A DNA stretch of 64,000 bases from the NCBI RefSeq assembly GCF_003171715.1, contig NZ_QGHL01000012.1, positions 90,633 to 154,632 of the forward strand, in the 5' to 3' direction. The stretch comes from Novosphingobium meiothermophilum (lineage in GTDB: Bacteria > Pseudomonadota > Alphaproteobacteria > Sphingomonadales > Sphingomonadaceae). Numbering within the stretch: the stretch's first letter is position 1; the number at the start of each line of letters is the position of its first letter. The notes under the pieces were generated by a model. That model did not search any database. It saw only the letters and a list, made by a program, of their open reading frames with translations, and was not told the origin of the DNA. Of this stretch, positions 61,482-64,000 are shown in pieces. Position numbers and translations under genes: made by a program.

Positions 61482-63278
61482 ATGGCGATTACTCGTGCTG
61501 CAATCCAAAGTGCATTGGAAGCGGAACGAAGCTTCGTTCAGAAGGGTGGCAGGGTCGAAGTTGCGTCTGCGGATTGGGACGACGGTTACCTTGTTTTGGG
61601 CGTGCGGTCGGTCAAAGGGCAGCGCCGAGTTGTCGTCGATGAGGCCTTGGAAGGTGTCAGGGCCAAGTGGGGCGACGAGCTTGAAGCTGGAGGCATAATC
61701 AAGCTTGTCGATAGCGATAACGACAGGATCGTGATTCAGGTTGCAGCAGGCGGGATGCCCGCGATCGGAAGTCAGATCTGGCTATTTCCGGGCGATTTCC
61801 TTGGGCCACTGATCGACATGTGGGCCGGTGAAATGGGCGCACTCGCAGCCAAAAGACTGCGACAGACGAAAGAAGAGACAGAACCGCTCCAGCCAATTCT
61901 TCCGCTTGGCAATCGCTTCTCAGACCTCCGTCAAAGGCAAGTGGAAGCCGTCCAGAACTCGGCATATCGATGCTCAATCACAATCGGTCCGCCGGGAACT
62001 GGCAAGACCTATACGATTGGCGCGTTGGGTGCCTACCTGCTCAAGAGATTTCCGAAATCTCGCATTCTCCTGCTTGGGCCAACGAATGTCGCCGTGGACA
62101 CGGCACTGCTTTCCATAGACGATTGGCTTGGGCGTATCGACAAGCCAGTCATCGCGAAAACTGCCAAACGGGTCGGCGCCTATTTTGACCCACGGAAGTT
62201 TGTAAATCGTCCACACCTGCTCGCACCAGGTATTGCCGAAAAGAGTACGGAATTCCTGCTCCTTGAGGCATCCGAACCCCCGAAGAGCAAAGTCGGTGAG
62301 CACATCAAATGGAAGGATAAATTGAGCGCACTCCGCAAGGAGCTGGGCGCGGATATCTCGGCCGTCGCGTCCGAAGCCAGACTTGTGGCGACAACCGTTT
62401 CCTCGGCGATCACTTGGTACGACACCCTACACACCGCAGGACCTTGGCATTTCGTGATCTGCGACGAGGCGAGCCAGGTAATTGGGCCGGCCGCACTCAT
62501 GGTTCCGGCCATGGGGCAGCAGACCATCTTTGCTGGTGATCCATGTCAGCTGTCGCCGATCGTCCAAAGCGCTGGGGCTGGCGAAAAGGCCCTTCTCGGG
62601 AAAACGGCATTCGATCTGTTCGCGCATACGCCAACGACCATGCTGAATGAGCAATCTCGAATGGCAGTTGGAATTTGCCAGGCGGTAAGCACGACATTCT
62701 ATAACGGCGAGCTCAAGGTCTGTCGGAAGGCGATGGCTGATCCGGATTGGAAGAAGAAGCGCAGTCCCTTTTTTGTGAATGGGCGCGAGATCCCGAGGGT
62801 TTGCTTCGATCAGGTCTCCGAACCCGCAACGTATTCCCAAAGTTACGGTGGTTTTATCCGCTTTCAGTCGGCTAAGCTCATCGAAACTATTATCGATAAC
62901 CTGGCTGGTTCGTACGTCGATGCGGAGGACATTATGGTTCTGACGCCTTTTCGAGCTCAGCGTACGCTGATCCGCAATTTTCTTAGACGAAGGCATCCCG
63001 AAATTTCAGTCAGTACTGTCCACCGAGCACAAGGAAGCGAGCGGACCCTCGTGATCTTTGATCCGGTCGATGGAACATCCAATTTTTTGCAAGGCCGAGA
63101 TGGCGAAAGGCTCATCAATGTGGCGATTTCTCGTGCAAAAGCACACGCAATCGTGCCCTTCGTTCGCGACGATCTCAGCAATCCTGCTTTAGGACTGTTA
63201 CACAAGATCGCGAGCAAATCCTTCCAGACGGCTGGCAAATTCGCCCGTCCATTCACGTTCTCGTCACTTGCAAATTAG
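61482..63278 (+). CDS. UPF1/Dna2-like SF1 helicase appended to the BREX operon
   Basis: A 598-aa SF1B helicase. N-terminal about 150 residues: unknown beta-rich region. Walker A GPPGTGKT (169-176), motif II CDEASQ (Asp328, Glu329), FAGDPCQLSPI, LNEQSRM and the C-terminal STVHRAQGSERTLVIFDPVDG...RLINVAISRAKAHAIV block, as in UPF1, Dna2 and related helicases. There is no attached nuclease domain. It lies only 11 bases behind brxA on the same strand with no terminator between, so it is probably part of the operon; it is not one of the six standard type 3 BREX genes. Confidence 0.88.
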   Translation: MAITRAAIQSALEAERSFVQKGGRVEVASADWDDGYLVLGVRSVKGQRRVVVDEALEGVRAKWGDELEAGGIIKLVDSDNDRIVIQVAAGGMPAIGSQIWLFPGDFLGPLIDMWAGEMGALAAKRLRQTKEETEPLQPILPLGNRFSDLRQRQVEAVQNSAYRCSITIGPPGTGKTYTIGALGAYLLKRFPKSRILLLGPTNVAVDTALLSIDDWLGRIDKPVIAKTAKRVGAYFDPRKFVNRPHLLAPGIAEKSTEFLLLEASEPPKSKVGEHIKWKDKLSALRKELGADISAVASEARLVATTVSSAITWYDTLHTAGPWHFVICDEASQVIGPAALMVPAMGQQTIFAGDPCQLSPIVQSAGAGEKALLGKTAFDLFAHTPTTMLNEQSRMAVGICQAVSTTFYNGELKVCRKAMADPDWKKKRSPFFVNGREIPRVCFDQVSEPATYSQSYGGFIRFQSAKLIETIIDNLAGSYVDAEDIMVLTPFRAQRTLIRNFLRRRHPEISVSTVHRAQGSERTLVIFDPVDGTSNFLQGRDGERLINVAISRAKAHAIVPFVRDDLSNPALGLLHKIASKSFQTAGKFARPFTFSSLAN

Positions 63279-63333
63279 CCGTCGATCTTGTTATGTTCTC
63301 ATCTAAGATCTTCCAACACTGGAATGCAAGGCC

Positions 63334-63507
63334 ATGGAACATCGCGACCCTGAAAAGCCGACTCCGGGTGGAGTTGATGCTGAATCGCCTTGGTCGGGGC
63401 TTGCGGAAGTGAGCGAAGCTATCCGTGACAATCGCCTAATGGAGTACAGGCTCAAGAAGTCGTGGGCCGATCCTTGGGGGCGCAAGCTGACGATAATCGG
63501 CCTTATC
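63334..63507 (+). pseudogene. Small gene cut by the IS66 element (5' part)
   Basis: An ATG at 63334 opens a frame of 58 codons (MEHRDPEKPTPGGVDAESPW...KKSWADPWGRKLTIIGLI) that runs into the IS66 terminal repeat at 63508; after that only 15 element-derived codons follow. The original protein was longer; no family is recognised. The 3' part should lie beyond the right end of the insertion sequence. Confidence 0.5.
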
Positions 63508-64000
63508 GTAAGCGTCCGGCCAAGGACGAGTTGCGGGGTCGCTGCTGAGCGATGAAGGACGGTTCCTGAAGGGAGTTCTTTCTGGACTCCAGAAGGAGGT
63601 CCTGTGATCGATGGTGGCGGCGTGATCGTGCGCACAGAGCGGCGTCGGCGCTATTCGGATGCGGAGAAGGCCACGATTGTCGCGGAGAGCTTGCGCCCCG
63701 ATCTCACGGTCACGTCGGTCGCGCGCAGGCATGGCATTGCCAAGAGCGTGATCTACAACTGGCGTGCCAACCGGCGCGAGGCTGAAGCGATTGCGAGGGA
63801 AGCGCTGGAGTTCATCCCATGCGGTCAGTTCGTGGCGACCTCGGAACGCACCTCGGTGTCAGAGATCATCCCCGAGGAGCCGGAGCCGTCGGTCGGCCCT
63901 TTGGCGTATCCATCCGGTGAAGGCCGCACCCGTTTCAGTTAGCGGTCACTGGGTTTGATGATGCGTTTTGCTGCGGCGTTACGACGAGCGGCGATCCGGC
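63508..64000 (+). mobile_element. IS66-family insertion sequence, left end (incomplete)
   Basis: The left terminal repeat begins GTAAGCGTCCGGCCAAGGAC at 63508; IS66 ends start with GTAAGCG. It is followed by the small accessory gene tnpA at 63604. The element continues past the window, so its length and target duplication cannot be given. Confidence 0.8.
63604..63942 (+). CDS. tnpA: IS66 accessory protein TnpA
   Basis: A 112-aa protein with a transposase-8-like helix-turn-helix (RRRYSDAEKATIVAESLRPDLTVTSVARRHGIAKSVIYNWRANRREAEAIAREALEFIPCG), as in OrfA of IS66-type elements. It starts at GTG 63604 with a strong AAGGAGGT binding site. The frame ends in TAG at 63940-63942, somewhat earlier than typical, and the following bases in another frame look Ala/Arg-rich; a frameshift near the end is possible. 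Confidence 0.82.
   Translation: MIDGGGVIVRTERRRRYSDAEKATIVAESLRPDLTVTSVARRHGIAKSVIYNWRANRREAEAIAREALEFIPCGQFVATSERTSVSEIIPEEPEPSVGPLAYPSGEGRTRFS

Noticed and set aside
63280..63310. A further GTTC word behind the helicase gene as a fifth LexA box
   Set aside because: Only one half-site is present; the second GTTC at a seven-base spacing is missing.
63957..64000. ATGATG start of a possible tnpB frame
   Set aside because: Only 14 codons before the window ends and no match to the usual TnpB opening.
13100..64000. Search by eye for a CRISPR array and for type IV secretion (virB2-virB11) genes
   Set aside because: No regularly spaced repeats and no VirB4/VirB10-like proteins were seen; only the VirB1-like enzyme, coupling protein and relaxase are present.

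Overview
The window looks like chromosomal DNA of a high-GC alphaproteobacterium of the Sphingomonadales (Novosphingobium/Sphingobium type). The evidence is the gene content: an ETC complex I (NDUFS4-like) gene, then a small SRP RNA, dnaX with a long N-terminal extension, ybaB, mlaA, lon and a single HU gene. All family names come from recognising motifs in the translated sequence; no database search was run.

Bases 1-13,000 are ordinary core genome: polyprenyl synthetase (3' end), aldo/keto reductase, hrpB, NDUFS4-like protein, ffs, dnaX-ybaB, mlaA, lon, hupB with a clear terminator, a lipoprotein and rlmB. A tRNA-Tyr(GTA) lies at 13,010-13,095. A tyrosine recombinase follows immediately, so everything from about 13.1 kb to the end of the window is read as the left part of an integrative and conjugative element (ICE). 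Its right end and its type IV secretion genes are not in the window.

The ICE has a backbone and two blocks of defence cargo. The backbone consists of integrase, VirB1-like transglycosylase, CHC2/Toprim primase-like protein, a 1413-aa methyltransferase/strawberry-notch helicase, ParB-like protein, ArdC, DUF2493, DUF6878, DUF6915, SSB, small proteins, an RHH mobilisation protein, a TraD/VirD4 coupling protein, a MobF relaxase-helicase and an S24 (LexA/CI-type) repressor. Cargo block 1 (20.6-31.4 kb) holds an Xre/RES toxin-antitoxin pair, a DUF6933 gene, a TIR protein, a complete Qat system (qatABCD), and a divergent pair made of a Cys-rich protein and a Zn-ribbon/GGCT-fold fusion. Cargo block 2 (48-63.3 kb) holds a complete type 3 BREX system (WYL regulator, brxF, brxC, pglXI, brxHII, pglZ, brxA) with an extra UPF1-like helicase gene appended. 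The window ends in an IS66-family element that cuts a small gene.

Two regulatory layers stand out. First, at least four sites match the alphaproteobacterial LexA box GTTC-N7-GTTC. They lie in front of the transglycosylase, the mobilisation operon, a small gene behind the relaxase, and the repressor/small-gene divergent region, which suggests transfer is SOS-controlled. Second, backbone genes (strawberry-notch helicase, parB, ardC, DUF2493, DUF6878, ssb, the 39,080 gene and the mobilisation operon) carry 5' leaders that can fold so that the Shine-Dalgarno sequence is base-paired. The stems differ in sequence but keep complementarity. I regard this leader family as the most likely undescribed system here.
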